A stretch of DNA of 5,388 bases from Globobulimina sp. (Eukaryota; Foraminifera; Rotaliida): NCBI GenBank assembly GCA_003354225.1, contig PIVH01000600.1:1-5388 (forward strand), given 5' to 3'. The translations under genes were made by a program, and so were the position numbers. The notes beneath the pieces were generated by a model. That model was not told the origin of the DNA and searched no databases. It saw only the letters and a list, made by a program, of their open reading frames with translations. Positions within the stretch are counted from its first letter, which is position 1, and every line of letters begins with the position of its first letter. Shown piece after piece: positions 1 to 5,388 of this stretch.

Positions 1-27
1 CATGAGGTCCCAGCCCATTGCCAGGGC

Positions 28-327
28 ATGCATGAGGATCGGAAGGTAGGTTTGCAGTCTCTACACAGAGACAAATGGCTCAATATTCAGAAAAATAACG
101 CCATAATCTCCTTAAATCAGATGTACAAAAAAGCAATAAATAGGTACCGCACCACAAACAAAGAACTGCGCGAATATAAAAATTACATGGTCAGCAAAGT
201 GATACAAGACTACATCACCAACGACCAGCACTCTGACGCAGACATTCCAGAAATCATTTTGAAGTATCCATTCATGCAAATATATGCTCCCGATGTTGAA
301 CCAATATCCTCCACAAAAATCAAAATA
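28..327 (+). other. N-terminal region of the polyprotein, function unknown
   Basis: Residues 1-100 precede the endonuclease and match nothing I recognise. The stretch at about 17-60 is rich in Lys, Arg, Asn and Tyr and could form basic helices. It is followed by a short acidic patch (DADIPE, about residues 71-76). No CCHC zinc knuckle, PHD finger or other ORF1-like domain is visible here. Because the frame is open upstream of ATG 28, this may be the end of a longer N-terminal or gag-like region cut off by the window edge. A basic segment here could bind RNA, but that is inference. Confidence 0.5.
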
Positions 328-3300
328 AAAAACCTAAAAATAGGATTCCTGAACATCAATGGCAAGGCCAAAACTAAAATCAACCAAATGCATCCATATA
401 TGCAGCAACTTGTCATGCATCACAAATTAGACATAATATTATTAATCGATACCAGAAGAGTCCATCGGCCCAATTGGAAACTGCCCGGATATAATTTAAT
501 GGTCCACAAAGCCCCAATTGCCACAAATAATATACAAAATGTCGGAGGAATACTAATTTACTACAAATACACCCTCCGCAACAAACTAAAATTAGTGCAG
601 AAAACTAAGGGCCATAACACCGCCTGGATCTCAATACAGATTGAAGGACAATCGAAACCCTCTTACATTGCCATCAATTACGCCCGCACTTATAAGCCAA
701 ATCTCAGTGACCGCAGCCGTAAATTCTATGACTCCCTGACTGCGGACATTAACAAATATAAATCGCATTGCCACAGTATGTATGTTATTGGCGATTTCAA
801 CGCCAGAATGGGCTCCATCACCATGGATCATAATACCAATGGTCATTATCGATACATGAAAGATATGTTGGATAGAACTGGCCTAAAAATTGCAAACCCC
901 CAATTTGCACCCAAATTCTTGACCTGTCTGGCTAAAGGATCCCAAAATAGTGGAGGTTCCATCATTGATTATGTCATCACCGACCAGTTGGCCACCATCC
1001 AGTCAATGAACGTTGATACTCATCCAGTGTTTGCTGACCACAGACCAGTAGTTTTCACGTTGAATAATATCAAATGCGAGACCAGCACCATTGATAAGCA
1101 TCTGATCCTAAGATCCTATAAACCGAATGACCAATTGATAGCAATCCATAAATCCATATTGGAGAATGCCACTAGGCACTTGGACAAATTCTCCACTTCC
1201 ACGGAGCAATTCGATAATAAGAAAGATCACATTTACATCTCCCATATAACATCGATCACCGCAGCCTACATAATACACCTTGCCACCATAAAAACGTTTG
1301 GTTTGTCTGACTATAATGCTTCCAATAAATGGTCATATATCTCCCGCAAACAGGTTACACTAAATATAAAACAGAGACTATTAATGAACACAAATAACCA
1401 AACAAATGCAGGACAGCAGCTCATAAAAGATGCAGAGGAGCAATACACCCAAAATAGAATTGATACACTCACACAAAATACCATCCGTTTCGGCAATTTA
1501 GATCATGCGAATAAACTAAAAAAATTCAAAACATACAACAAAAACACAGATTTCATATTAGATGAACCATACCTACGTTATAAAAACACCATAATGGACA
1601 AAAACAAAGCACTTTCTGAATTCTTTTGTGATATAAACGGTCCAATTGATGACCCGACGAACAATCCACACATAACTGACATCAATGCGTTCCAAGGAGA
1701 GCTGCAAAAACATAACACGAATGACCTTAAATTCATTCCACAAAAACCAGATAAACGAACGCTGATTGACCCCCTGATACCCTGTCAACCCTCTGACCTC
1801 GGCGCGAGTTCTCCAGATAATGCCTCCACAACAGATGACAACGAGCATGCAGTACCGCACTATGACCCGAACTATATACCGCCGACCCAGCCTTTATTGG
1901 ATGAACTCTTCAATATTGAGTATGATGATAATACCCATGACAGTGATAATGAAGTCGCCATTGAAATGGAGCTGGAGACAGCTGGTTTGACACCGGGCAA
2001 CAAAATCAATCGTAAAACAAAATATAAATCCATTGAAATGGCAGTTTCTTATGCCAATCAAAATAGTGCGCCGGGCTATGACGGCATAAAATCCATACAC
2101 CTTAAAACAAATGGCCGCCAAATCAACAACCTGCTTTGTGTCATGTTTAATGTATGGAATACTACTTACTTCATCCCATATTACTGGCGGCTTGGCTCCA
2201 TCATCCCGATCCTAAAAACGAAAACAGGCGACACCCCCAATAGCTACAGACCCATAACATTGCTGCCTATCATATTCAAAGCCTATGAACGCTTAATACT
2301 GTGGGAAATGTCCATTACCCACAAGTTCCGACGTAATCTACACATACTGCAAGGCGGCAACCGTACGCGCAGAGGGGTCCCGGAGCAAATAGGCGCTATC
2401 AATTTAATTGCTGAAACTGCGAAGATGAGAGAGATTCCGCTATACAGTGCCTTGTTGGACATACGTAAAGCATTTGACACTGTGTGGCGTAAAGGGCTAT
2501 TATATAAACTAAACACCCACTTCAATATACCACTAAACTTATGTAAAATAATCCAGGCTATCTATAACAACTCCCATTCTGCCATAAGAAATCTACCATT
2601 CATCACCAACAAATTCCTCCTCCACAATGGCGTGCTCCAAGGATCTGTTTTATCGCCGGTACTATATGCTGCCTTTCTCGATGATCTCATTGAAGAGCTG
2701 CAACTGTCCAAATGTGGAGCGGCCTCACCAGACCCGGATACCCCAATAGCTTGCACGTTGTACGCGGACGACATCATCTTGACTGCGAACAAGATCTCAC
2801 ACCTCAGCAAACTCCTGAAAATATGTGAGGGTCATAGCAGTAAATGGCGGTACCAATTCAATCAGAAAAAATGCAAAACAATAATCTATAATGATAATAG
2901 CATAAATAATAATAACATTGACTCATACAACACCAATGACATCATTTTACTAAACCATGAATACTATACCAACCTGGGAATAAATAACGGCAAACCTGCC
3001 CCAATGATACTCCTTCAAAAGCCCATAAATAATCAAATCACTGCAATAAATATCCATAATCAAATACAACATTACAATAAGAATGAGATACCGCAAAAAC
3101 ATCTAAATAGATTCCTTGATCACATAAAATTCTATAATGATATAAACAATAAGCCTTTTCCAATAATGTGGGACAATATACGATATGATCGCCACTATTC
3201 CCCGTCGGTGATGCACTTGAAACTAAAACTGAATGGAGCCAGTCTACACTGCACAACATTCATTAGATATCTTGGTGCAATGCTGTGCAGCTACGACATG

Positions 3301-5106
3301 ACCAATCTGGTGTCGACCCAATATACAAACGCCGCTTTTCTGAAAAAACTTGACTGTAAAGCCAGAATTTTGTCAGATTTGGATTTCAATCACGTTTATA
3401 TCCCGCTCGATGATAAAATAAGAATCCTAAAAACATTCTATTTAGTTTACACAGAAATATTTGCACAAGTTTTAGATGGAGAGAAGATTAAACTAAAAGA
3501 AGCCGCAAACAAACAACTACAAACAATACGTATACAAACAAGAATAAAGGAGTTTGTCCCGGAACAGCTATACCTTTGGGCCGGTATCCCAACACCTTAT
3601 GAGCGATGGGTCTCCCTTAAAATTGCATTTTATTGGAAATTACTAAAAGGCGGAGAAATTTCATTGATGCATAAATGGGCGCATCTGCCACATATTCATC
3701 ACCATAAAATATACAAACAATACATTAATCTAAGAAAAGAATGGCTGCCGCGACAAAAACAAATCATCCAAAATAAAGTCCATTGGATAGATCCATTCGA
3801 CACTGTCACGCATTCCCATCAACTCAGACCACTGATCGTTTTAAATCAACACAGACAAATTGTGAGAGGATTAAATCACTACCACCCCATAAAAACGCTA
3901 AACCACATAACAGATCACTACAAACCAATGAATATTTACGAATATGACGAATTAGCCGAATATGTCAACAATGAAATGATCCTAAAATACAGAGCACTGT
4001 TTTATAATTTCAACCAAATGCTTAACCATTGTAACATCTGCCATACTGACACCAAAACACCAATTGAGCATCACTTAGTAGTCCAATGTCCAGCATTAAA
4101 CACTTTACGGCATGAATATTGGAATCATGCTTCCTTCACCTTTTCCAAAAGCGGTGCCGCCATAAATCACATCCATCACCACCTATACATGCAGAGATTA
4201 ATAGAAATGTGTTGCAATGTCAACTTCCATAAAACCGCATTCTGGGAAATCATCTGTGGCGCCAATTATTATGATTCGGAAGATAATAAGTTTGCATATA
4301 AACATAGAAACATTGACATAAATAAAATGAAAAACACCCTATACAGAGATGTCATTTCCCAGTCCCATAGATGGCTGTACCATGTCCTGCAGATTAACAA
4401 TAATAAAACCACGATCAGTAGAATCCAATGCAAACATAATTTAATACCATCCGAAATGATAATGTTCCACATAAGAAATGATAATTTACCGGAATGGCAC
4501 CAATACAAACATAAATTGAGACCCAGTGACATTATCATTGCCACTGACTCCTCCCATGACCCCCACACAAATACCACTGGCATTGGAATATGTATTATTG
4601 ACAGAGGGAACATACATTGCTTTGCACAGCCAATAGGTGACCAAAGTAACCATTATGGCGAATTGTATGCCATTTTCAAATCCAAATTCCTTCTAAGCCA
4701 TGGTAATATAAACACGACAAATCGAAGAATTATAATCTTTACTGATTCATTATTCAACTTCCTTCCCTTAATAATCACCCCAAAACGACGAGAGAAAAAT
4801 CCAAATTCTATCCTATTTAAAAACACACAAAATTATATCAAAAACAACAAAATAACCCTTTGGAAAGTCAAATCACATACCAAGCCAAAACAACAACCCT
4901 TCAATCAAGTGGCAGATCTCCTAGCAGAAGTAGGACGAATGCATCCTAGGAACTCATGCTTCATAATCACCAATTTCAATTCCATACGATACGCCAAATA
5001 CAAATCATTCCACTATCCAAGGGGTATTAGACCCTGCCAACTTTATTCTCTCACCGGGATGTTCAAGCAATTGGTGAGTATGGAGCCAGACTTGGACCCT
5101 GGCTGA
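28..5106 (+). CDS. LINE-type retrotransposon polyprotein: APE endonuclease, reverse transcriptase, zinc knuckle, RNase H
   Basis: This single frame of 1692 codons encodes the replication protein of a non-LTR retrotransposon. Domains in order are an APE-like endonuclease (about residues 101-345), a long linker (346-671), a reverse transcriptase (672-1090, motif C YADD at 912-915), a thumb-like extension with WAGIPTP at 1184-1190, a Cys/His knuckle (1335-1354) and RNase H (1498-1640). The order matches the ORF2-type protein of RNase H-bearing LINEs such as the I group; clade assignment is inference. At 1692 residues it is longer than the roughly 1000-1400 usual for these proteins, because of the long linker, an insertion in the RT and an unassigned segment before RNase H. 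ATG 28 has G at -3, but the frame is open to base 1, so the start may be upstream and the gene 5'-partial. The TGA at 5104 could be bypassed by splicing from the GTGAGT at 5074. No frameshift or internal stop occurs. Confidence 0.95.
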   Translation: MHEDRKVGLQSLHRDKWLNIQKNNAIISLNQMYKKAINRYRTTNKELREYKNYMVSKVIQDYITNDQHSDADIPEIILKYPFMQIYAPDVEPISSTKIKIKNLKIGFLNINGKAKTKINQMHPYMQQLVMHHKLDIILLIDTRRVHRPNWKLPGYNLMVHKAPIATNNIQNVGGILIYYKYTLRNKLKLVQKTKGHNTAWISIQIEGQSKPSYIAINYARTYKPNLSDRSRKFYDSLTADINKYKSHCHSMYVIGDFNARMGSITMDHNTNGHYRYMKDMLDRTGLKIANPQFAPKFLTCLAKGSQNSGGSIIDYVITDQLATIQSMNVDTHPVFADHRPVVFTLNNIKCETSTIDKHLILRSYKPNDQLIAIHKSILENATRHLDKFSTSTEQFDNKKDHIYISHITSITAAYIIHLATIKTFGLSDYNASNKWSYISRKQVTLNIKQRLLMNTNNQTNAGQQLIKDAEEQYTQNRIDTLTQNTIRFGNLDHANKLKKFKTYNKNTDFILDEPYLRYKNTIMDKNKALSEFFCDINGPIDDPTNNPHITDINAFQGELQKHNTNDLKFIPQKPDKRTLIDPLIPCQPSDLGASSPDNASTTDDNEHAVPHYDPNYIPPTQPLLDELFNIEYDDNTHDSDNEVAIEMELETAGLTPGNKINRKTKYKSIEMAVSYANQNSAPGYDGIKSIHLKTNGRQINNLLCVMFNVWNTTYFIPYYWRLGSIIPILKTKTGDTPNSYRPITLLPIIFKAYERLILWEMSITHKFRRNLHILQGGNRTRRGVPEQIGAINLIAETAKMREIPLYSALLDIRKAFDTVWRKGLLYKLNTHFNIPLNLCKIIQAIYNNSHSAIRNLPFITNKFLLHNGVLQGSVLSPVLYAAFLDDLIEELQLSKCGAASPDPDTPIACTLYADDIILTANKISHLSKLLKICEGHSSKWRYQFNQKKCKTIIYNDNSINNNNIDSYNTNDIILLNHEYYTNLGINNGKPAPMILLQKPINNQITAINIHNQIQHYNKNEIPQKHLNRFLDHIKFYNDINNKPFPIMWDNIRYDRHYSPSVMHLKLKLNGASLHCTTFIRYLGAMLCSYDMTNLVSTQYTNAAFLKKLDCKARILSDLDFNHVYIPLDDKIRILKTFYLVYTEIFAQVLDGEKIKLKEAANKQLQTIRIQTRIKEFVPEQLYLWAGIPTPYERWVSLKIAFYWKLLKGGEISLMHKWAHLPHIHHHKIYKQYINLRKEWLPRQKQIIQNKVHWIDPFDTVTHSHQLRPLIVLNQHRQIVRGLNHYHPIKTLNHITDHYKPMNIYEYDELAEYVNNEMILKYRALFYNFNQMLNHCNICHTDTKTPIEHHLVVQCPALNTLRHEYWNHASFTFSKSGAAINHIHHHLYMQRLIEMCCNVNFHKTAFWEIICGANYYDSEDNKFAYKHRNIDINKMKNTLYRDVISQSHRWLYHVLQINNNKTTISRIQCKHNLIPSEMIMFHIRNDNLPEWHQYKHKLRPSDIIIATDSSHDPHTNTTGIGICIIDRGNIHCFAQPIGDQSNHYGELYAIFKSKFLLSHGNINTTNRRIIIFTDSLFNFLPLIITPKRREKNPNSILFKNTQNYIKNNKITLWKVKSHTKPKQQPFNQVADLLAEVGRMHPRNSCFIITNFNSIRYAKYKSFHYPRGIRPCQLYSLTGMFKQLVSMEPDLDPG
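43..51 (+). other. Donor-like splice site AAG/GTAGGT near left edge
   Basis: AAG/GTAGGT at 43-51 fits the 5' splice-site consensus well. The cut after base 45 is in phase 0 of the polyprotein frame and lies at the boundary between GC-richer sequence (1-50) and the A-rich element. If real, the first 45 bases would be a host exon and the LINE would sit in an intron ending at the AG at 5369 or an earlier AG such as 5029-5030. A single short motif is weak evidence. Confidence 0.25.
328..1062 (+). other. APE-like endonuclease domain (EEP superfamily)
   Basis: Residues 101-345 carry the ordered motifs of the exonuclease-endonuclease-phosphatase fold used by LINEs to nick target DNA. LNING at 108-112 supplies the first Asn (N109). 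DIILLIDTRR at 135-144 sits where the metal-binding Glu is expected, but here it is D141. Y218 lies in INYART. GDFN at 255-258 gives D256 and N258. IIDYVITD at 312-319 gives D314, and ADHRPV at 336-341 gives the catalytic D337-H338 pair. By comparison with human APE1 these correspond to N68, E96, Y171, D210/N212, D283 and D308/H309. Only the Glu position departs, and Asp is a conservative change that can still bind metal. The domain is probably active, although activity cannot be read from sequence. Confidence 0.92.
1063..2040 (+). other. Endonuclease-RT linker with acidic, disordered-looking stretch
   Basis: About 325 residues (346-671) separate the DHRPV motif from the first reverse-transcriptase motif, clearly longer than in many LINE ORF2 proteins. 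The first part (about 346-570) has helical, Lys/Asn/Gln-rich character and probably includes the conserved pre-RT segment. From about residue 575 to 651 (1750-1980) it becomes rich in Asp, Glu, Pro, Ser and Thr, with runs such as TTDDNE and DDNTHDSDNE, and it lacks hydrophobic core patterning. This looks like a flexible acidic linker. No catalytic motif or known domain was recognised. A protein-interaction role is possible but unsupported. Confidence 0.7.
2041..3297 (+). other. Reverse transcriptase domain (LINE type, YADD)
   Basis: Residues 672-1090 form the polymerase that copies element RNA at the nicked target. SAPGYDGI at 680-687 matches the LINE motif 0 region. Finger motifs include SYRPITLL at 739-746 and LQGGNRTRRG at 774-783. 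Motif A is LLDIRKAFDTVW (809-820) with catalytic D811. Motif B is NGVLQGSVLSP (867-877), with Leu where many LINEs have Pro before QGS. Motif C is LYADDIIL (911-918) with catalytic D914 and D915. Motif D is around WRYQFNQKKCK (940-950), and the RYLGAML segment lies at 1080-1086. All three catalytic aspartates are present. The spacing between motif D and RYLG is about 100 residues longer than usual. Confidence 0.96.
2893..3213 (+). other. Asn-rich insertion inside the reverse transcriptase
   Basis: Residues about 956-1062 lie between the motif D lysine segment and the conserved KLNG...RYLG region, where LINE RTs usually have only a few dozen residues. The inserted part begins with a low-complexity run of Asn, Ile, Ser and Asp codons (AAT/ATA-rich DNA at about 2890-2940). 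It continues as a charged, His/Asn-rich segment with predicted helical stretches such as HLNRFLDHIKFYND (about 1026-1039). The reading frame is unbroken and RT motifs resume normally. I see no known domain and no splice consensus pair that would clearly remove it. Exact edges are estimated. Confidence 0.65.
3298..4029 (+). other. RT thumb and C-terminal extension
   Basis: Residues 1091-1334 follow the RYLG motif. A helical segment around 1135-1170 (including ILKTFYLVYTEIF and KEAANKQLQTIR) is followed by PEQLYLWAGIPTPYERW at 1178-1194. This resembles the conserved post-RT segment of Jockey/I-like LINEs, where a Gly-hydrophobic-Pro-x-Pro motif precedes an Arg and a helical region. A histidine cluster HIHHH lies at 1222-1226. 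The region probably contributes the thumb and nucleic-acid binding. That role is inferred from position and family knowledge. Confidence 0.65.
4030..4089 (+). other. Zinc-knuckle-like Cys/His motif
   Basis: Residues C1335 and C1338 (CNIC), H1348 or H1349, and C1354 form a C-x2-C-x9-H-x5-C or C-x2-C-x10-H-x4-C arrangement. It is followed by QCPAL and a helix-like LRHEYW. A comparable cysteine/histidine motif downstream of the RT is common in LINE proteins and is thought to bind nucleic acid during target-primed reverse transcription. Here it sits between the RT extension and RNase H, the usual place. Zinc binding is inferred from the ligand pattern. Confidence 0.8.
4090..4518 (+). other. Unassigned segment between zinc knuckle and RNase H
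   Basis: Residues 1355-1497 contain no motif I recognise. They are rich in aromatic and basic residues (FWEIICGANYYDSEDN near 1411-1426, then SHRWLYHVLQ near 1451-1460) and include a second histidine cluster, HIHHH at 1381-1385. The alternation of hydrophobic and charged residues suggests a folded helical region rather than disorder. It may be a tether or nucleic-acid-binding surface. No function is assigned. Confidence 0.5.
4519..4947 (+). other. RNase H domain (RNase HI type)
   Basis: Residues 1498-1640 carry the DEDD catalytic set of RNase HI. D1507 is in IIIATDSS, E1545 in YGELYAI, D1573 in IIFTDSL, and D1630 in NQVADLLAE. H1617 in KVKSHT corresponds to the assisting histidine on the catalytic loop, and N1626 lies in the conserved N-x-x-A-D segment. 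The domain would degrade element RNA in the RNA-DNA hybrid so that second-strand synthesis can proceed. Its position at the C-terminus is typical of I-group and related LINEs. The domain appears complete. Confidence 0.94.
4948..5106 (+). other. C-terminal tail of the polyprotein
   Basis: Residues 1641-1692 follow RNase H and match no known domain. The DNA changes character partway through. Up to about 5020 it keeps the A/C-rich bias of the element, and from 5021 it becomes GC-richer. The last ten codons lie after a strong donor-like GTGAGT at 5074. The end of the protein may therefore be an unspliced intron reading (VSMEPDLDPG) rather than true coding sequence, or the GC-richer part may be flanking host sequence. 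Confidence 0.5.
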
Positions 5107-5369
5107 ATGTGCCCCCACTACTACTACAAGAATATTTTCATGAAATGGTTTTTTGCATTTTTGTATTTCTGTCGTCACTTTAATATTATTGTGAAATACT
5201 ACTTTCGGATTTGTTTTTATTTATTTTGGAAAATATGACATGTTTCCATTGGAAGGAAAATAGGTTAATAATAAAATGTTTGTTCTTCTTTTTGTTATAC
5301 TTTTTTCTGACAAAAACATTAATTGTATAATTATATCTGACACTTAATTGTTTTTTTGTTTACTATCAG
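5074..5369 (+). other. Candidate GT-AG spliceosomal intron
   Basis: The sequence G/GTGAGTATGG at 5073-5083 is a near-consensus 5' splice site. Downstream, CTGAC at 5338-5342 resembles a branch point. It is followed by a T-rich tract (5349-5360) and TATCAG ending at 5369, a fitting 3' splice site about 29 bases from the branch-point-like A. The 296-base interval is T-rich, unlike the A-rich exon side. The cut falls exactly between codons 1682 and 1683 (phase 0), and the 19 bases after the acceptor stay open in that frame. If used, the protein would lose its last ten residues and continue beyond the window. The alternative is a plain 3' UTR with chance splice-like signals. Confidence 0.5.
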
Positions 5370-5388
5370 CATCAGAAAACGAAGGAGG
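5107..5388 (+). other. T-rich non-coding 3' region
   Basis: After the TGA there is a short CTA run (5117-5127), then T-rich sequence with scattered A-rich patches to the right edge. No ORF of note lies on either strand. The region contains an AATAAA hexamer at 5270 and two TCTGACA-type words (near 5306 and 5337). It has no poly(A) tail or tandem-repeat tail typical of a LINE 3' end. It may be the element's 3' UTR, host flank, or most of the candidate intron. Confidence 0.6.
5270..5275 (+). promoter_or_regulatory. Possible polyadenylation signal AATAAA
   Basis: A canonical AATAAA lies 164 bases past the stop codon and is followed by a T/GT-rich stretch (5278-5308) that could act as a downstream element. 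It would suit transcript ending if the T-rich region is a 3' UTR. In DNA this AT-rich the hexamer can arise by chance, and it competes with the intron reading of the same region. Confidence 0.3.

Larger units (their letters stand above)
1..5388 (+). mobile_element. Non-LTR (LINE) retrotransposon copy, boundaries unresolved
   Basis: The intact endonuclease-RT-RNase H protein identifies a LINE that would move by target-primed reverse transcription. Neither edge can be fixed. On the left there is no 5' UTR or ORF1 in view, and the reading frame continues to the first base. On the right there is no poly(A) tail or terminal short-repeat run, and no convincing target-site duplication was found between the ends. 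The A-rich coding-strand bias runs from about base 60 to about base 5020. Both flanks differ: about 1-50 and 5021-5115 are GC-richer, and the sequence from 5130 is T-rich. The element itself may therefore be shorter than the window. No LTRs, integrase, protease or gag zinc fingers are visible, which argues against an LTR retrotransposon. Confidence 0.85.

Noticed and set aside
1-37. Direct repeat CATGAGG at 1-7 and 31-37
   Set aside because: Seven bases is too short to separate from chance, and nothing else around it repeats.
46-57. GTAGGTTTGCAG read as a complete small intron
   Set aside because: Twelve bases is far too short for a spliceosomal intron. Only the donor half was kept as a possibility.
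210-4613. Several minus-strand open frames of 61-114 codons
   Set aside because: They lie entirely opposite the strongly supported polyprotein, are short and lack recognisable domains. Their Ile/Phe/Cys/Val-rich content is what the complement of an A-rich coding strand would give.
5030-5101. GACCCTG repeated at 5030-5036 and 5095-5101
   Set aside because: It is short and not placed at element ends or in a hairpin arrangement, so it is most likely chance in a GC-richer patch.
31-5388. Possible target-site duplication between 31-46 and 5370-5385
   Set aside because: Aligned without gaps the two stretches agree at 11 of 16 positions, but the mismatches are scattered. A fresh duplication should be near-perfect, and no longer exact match was found at the ends.
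5381-5388. GAAGGAGG at the right edge as a bacterial ribosome binding site
   Set aside because: The rest of the window is a eukaryotic LINE, no start codon is visible after it, and purine runs like this are common in coding exons.
1-5388. LTR retrotransposon, retrovirus-like element, bacterial retron or group II intron
   Set aside because: There are no LTRs, protease, integrase, maturase or intron RNA features. The APE endonuclease upstream and RNase H downstream of a LINE-type RT fit a non-LTR element.

Overview
The window is eukaryotic DNA occupied almost entirely by one non-LTR (LINE-type) retrotransposon polyprotein on the plus strand. The signs are an APE-type endonuclease, a LINE-style reverse transcriptase with a YADD active site, a downstream cysteine/histidine knuckle and a C-terminal RNase H, all in one uninterrupted reading frame of 1692 codons (28-5106, TGA stop). 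This order is typical of the I/Jockey-like and related RNase H-bearing LINE groups. I cannot place it in a named clade or host species from sequence alone. The coding strand is A-rich and G-poor and the protein is rich in Asn, Ile, Lys and His, which suggests an AT-rich host such as a protist, alga or invertebrate. Translation with the standard code gives all expected catalytic motifs, so no codon reassignment is indicated.

Layout: 1-27 is GC-richer sequence that stays open in the polyprotein frame up to the left edge, so the true start may lie outside the window. 28-327 encodes a basic N-terminal region of unknown function. 328-1062 is the endonuclease. 1063-2040 is an unusually long linker with an acidic, disordered-looking stretch. 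2041-3297 is the reverse transcriptase, which carries about 100 extra Asn-rich residues between the motif D lysine region and the RYLG motif. 3298-4029 is the thumb and C-terminal extension, 4030-4089 the zinc-knuckle-like motif, 4090-4518 unassigned, 4519-4947 RNase H, and 4948-5106 a C-terminal tail. 5107-5388 is T-rich non-coding sequence.

The parts fit target-primed reverse transcription: the endonuclease nicks the target, the reverse transcriptase copies the element RNA from the nick, and RNase H removes RNA from the hybrid. Nearly all catalytic residues are present, so the copy looks young or conserved. The one departure is Asp in place of the usual metal-binding Glu in the endonuclease.

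The most interesting unexplained signal is at the right end. The last 10 codons and the T-rich tail together look like a GT-AG intron (5074-5369): a GTGAGT donor, a CTGAC branch-point-like site, a poly-T tract and a TATCAG acceptor, in phase 0 and followed by open sequence. A second donor-like site (AAG/GTAGGT at 46) near the left edge raises the alternative that the element lies within an intron of a host gene. No separate novel system, RNA gene, CRISPR array or second gene was found.
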